Below are positions 63,901 through 64,000 of a stretch of DNA of 64,000 bases, one piece after another (position 1 is the first letter of the stretch; each line of letters begins with the position of its first letter). Below the pieces are notes generated by a model that saw only the letters and a list, made by a program, of their open reading frames with translations, was not told the origin of the DNA and did no database searches. The stretch lies in the NCBI GenBank assembly GCA_963816065.1, contig CAWFJG010000022.1:124001-188000 (forward strand), written 5' to 3'. Both the position numbers and the translations under genes were made by a program. The stretch is from Roseiarcus sp963816065 (lineage in GTDB: Bacteria > Pseudomonadota > Alphaproteobacteria > Rhizobiales > Beijerinckiaceae).

Positions 63901-64000
63901 CCTCCGGCCAGGACGCGCACGCGCTCCTGGTCAGCGGCTCCGGCTCTCAGGCCAATCTCGGCGGAGTCGAATGCATTGGCGACGCAGGGCGCCGGCGCGA
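60954..64000 (+). CDS. Giant beta-helix (autotransporter-like) surface protein, 3' end outside window, frameshifts
   Basis: A second signal peptide is readable (CFASLAIAAGAADA before QCVPSGNGG). It is followed by more than 900 residues of repeats rich in G, T and S such as GGSVTTSGIGSEGLAAFGAG, GGTTKLTGDSITTSGANSIG and GGSVTTSGDNALALYATGAG, spaced about 45-60 residues: a right-handed beta-helix passenger. Shifts near 62405, 62510, 63595 and 63830 break the frame. The translocator barrel would lie beyond 64000. An ATG at about 61002 in another frame (MRPRFAVF) joined by one indel gives an even better signal peptide, so the exact start is open. Probably an adhesin or surface layer protein. Confidence 0.75.

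Overview
The window looks like a GC-rich alphaproteobacterial chromosome, most likely of the order Hyphomicrobiales (Rhizobiales). The evidence is a minus-strand 16S-tRNA(Ile)-tRNA(Ala)-23S-5S-tRNA(fMet) operon with alphaproteobacterial sequence, an intervening sequence in helix 9 of the 23S gene, a nepR-ecfG general stress response (GSR) locus, an sRNA resembling the alpha-r8 (MmgR/suhB) family, and rhizobial-type integrative-element debris. I cannot name a genus.

Layout. (1) 1-10.8 kb, minus strand: a carbohydrate or small-molecule uptake and catabolism cluster. It holds a PF07090 amidotransferase-like protein, a phosphotriesterase-family hydrolase, one complete RbsABC-type ABC importer, an M20 peptidase, a second Rha/Lsr-type importer with two permeases, and a LacI regulator with a likely operator. 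(2) 11-16.1 kb: a mobile-DNA scar. A yhfX-like PLP-enzyme gene is cut by an IS5-family element, followed by an IS91-like element (HUH transposase plus tyrosine recombinase, structured ends) and plasmid/ICE fragments that stop exactly at the next gene. (3) 16.1-25 kb: a second sugar cluster with a ROK kinase, a ribulose/allulose-phosphate epimerase-like protein, an alpha/beta hydrolase, a TIM-barrel isomerase and a Gfo/Idh/MocA oxidoreductase on minus. An ABC importer and a ROK-family repressor lie divergently on plus. (4) 25.1-26.1 kb: an IS6-family element. (5) 26.1-32.8 kb: the rrn operon with terminator, boxA and P1 promoter. (6) 32.8-43.2 kb: housekeeping genes (M23 peptidase, gluQ, AlkA-like glycosylase, esterase, DegP) with an sRNA, then a nine-heme cytochrome coupled to a rhodanese-ChrB protein, then a methyltransferase. 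(7) 43.3-51.2 kb: a GGDEF-EAL protein, a repeat-bearing HTH protein, a sulfotransferase, DUF4214 and HugZ-like proteins, and a DUF883 protein under a perfect EcfG promoter. (8) 51.2-56.2 kb: GSR and two-component signalling. (9) 56.3-64 kb: a zinc peptidase, an 11-bp phased repeat, nadE, and a FecR-domain protein followed by a huge beta-helix surface protein that runs off the end.

Many otherwise canonical genes carry single-base frameshifts, several in short homopolymers. I read most of these as assembly indels rather than true pseudogenes, but the sequence alone cannot decide it. Real gene breakage is clear only for the yhfX-like gene and the DUF3991 fragment. Functionally, three ABC importers with two sugar regulators point to a scavenger of unusual sugars or sugar phosphate-like compounds. 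The stress and signalling genes form an EcfG-centred module whose kinase has a degenerate ATP-binding domain.
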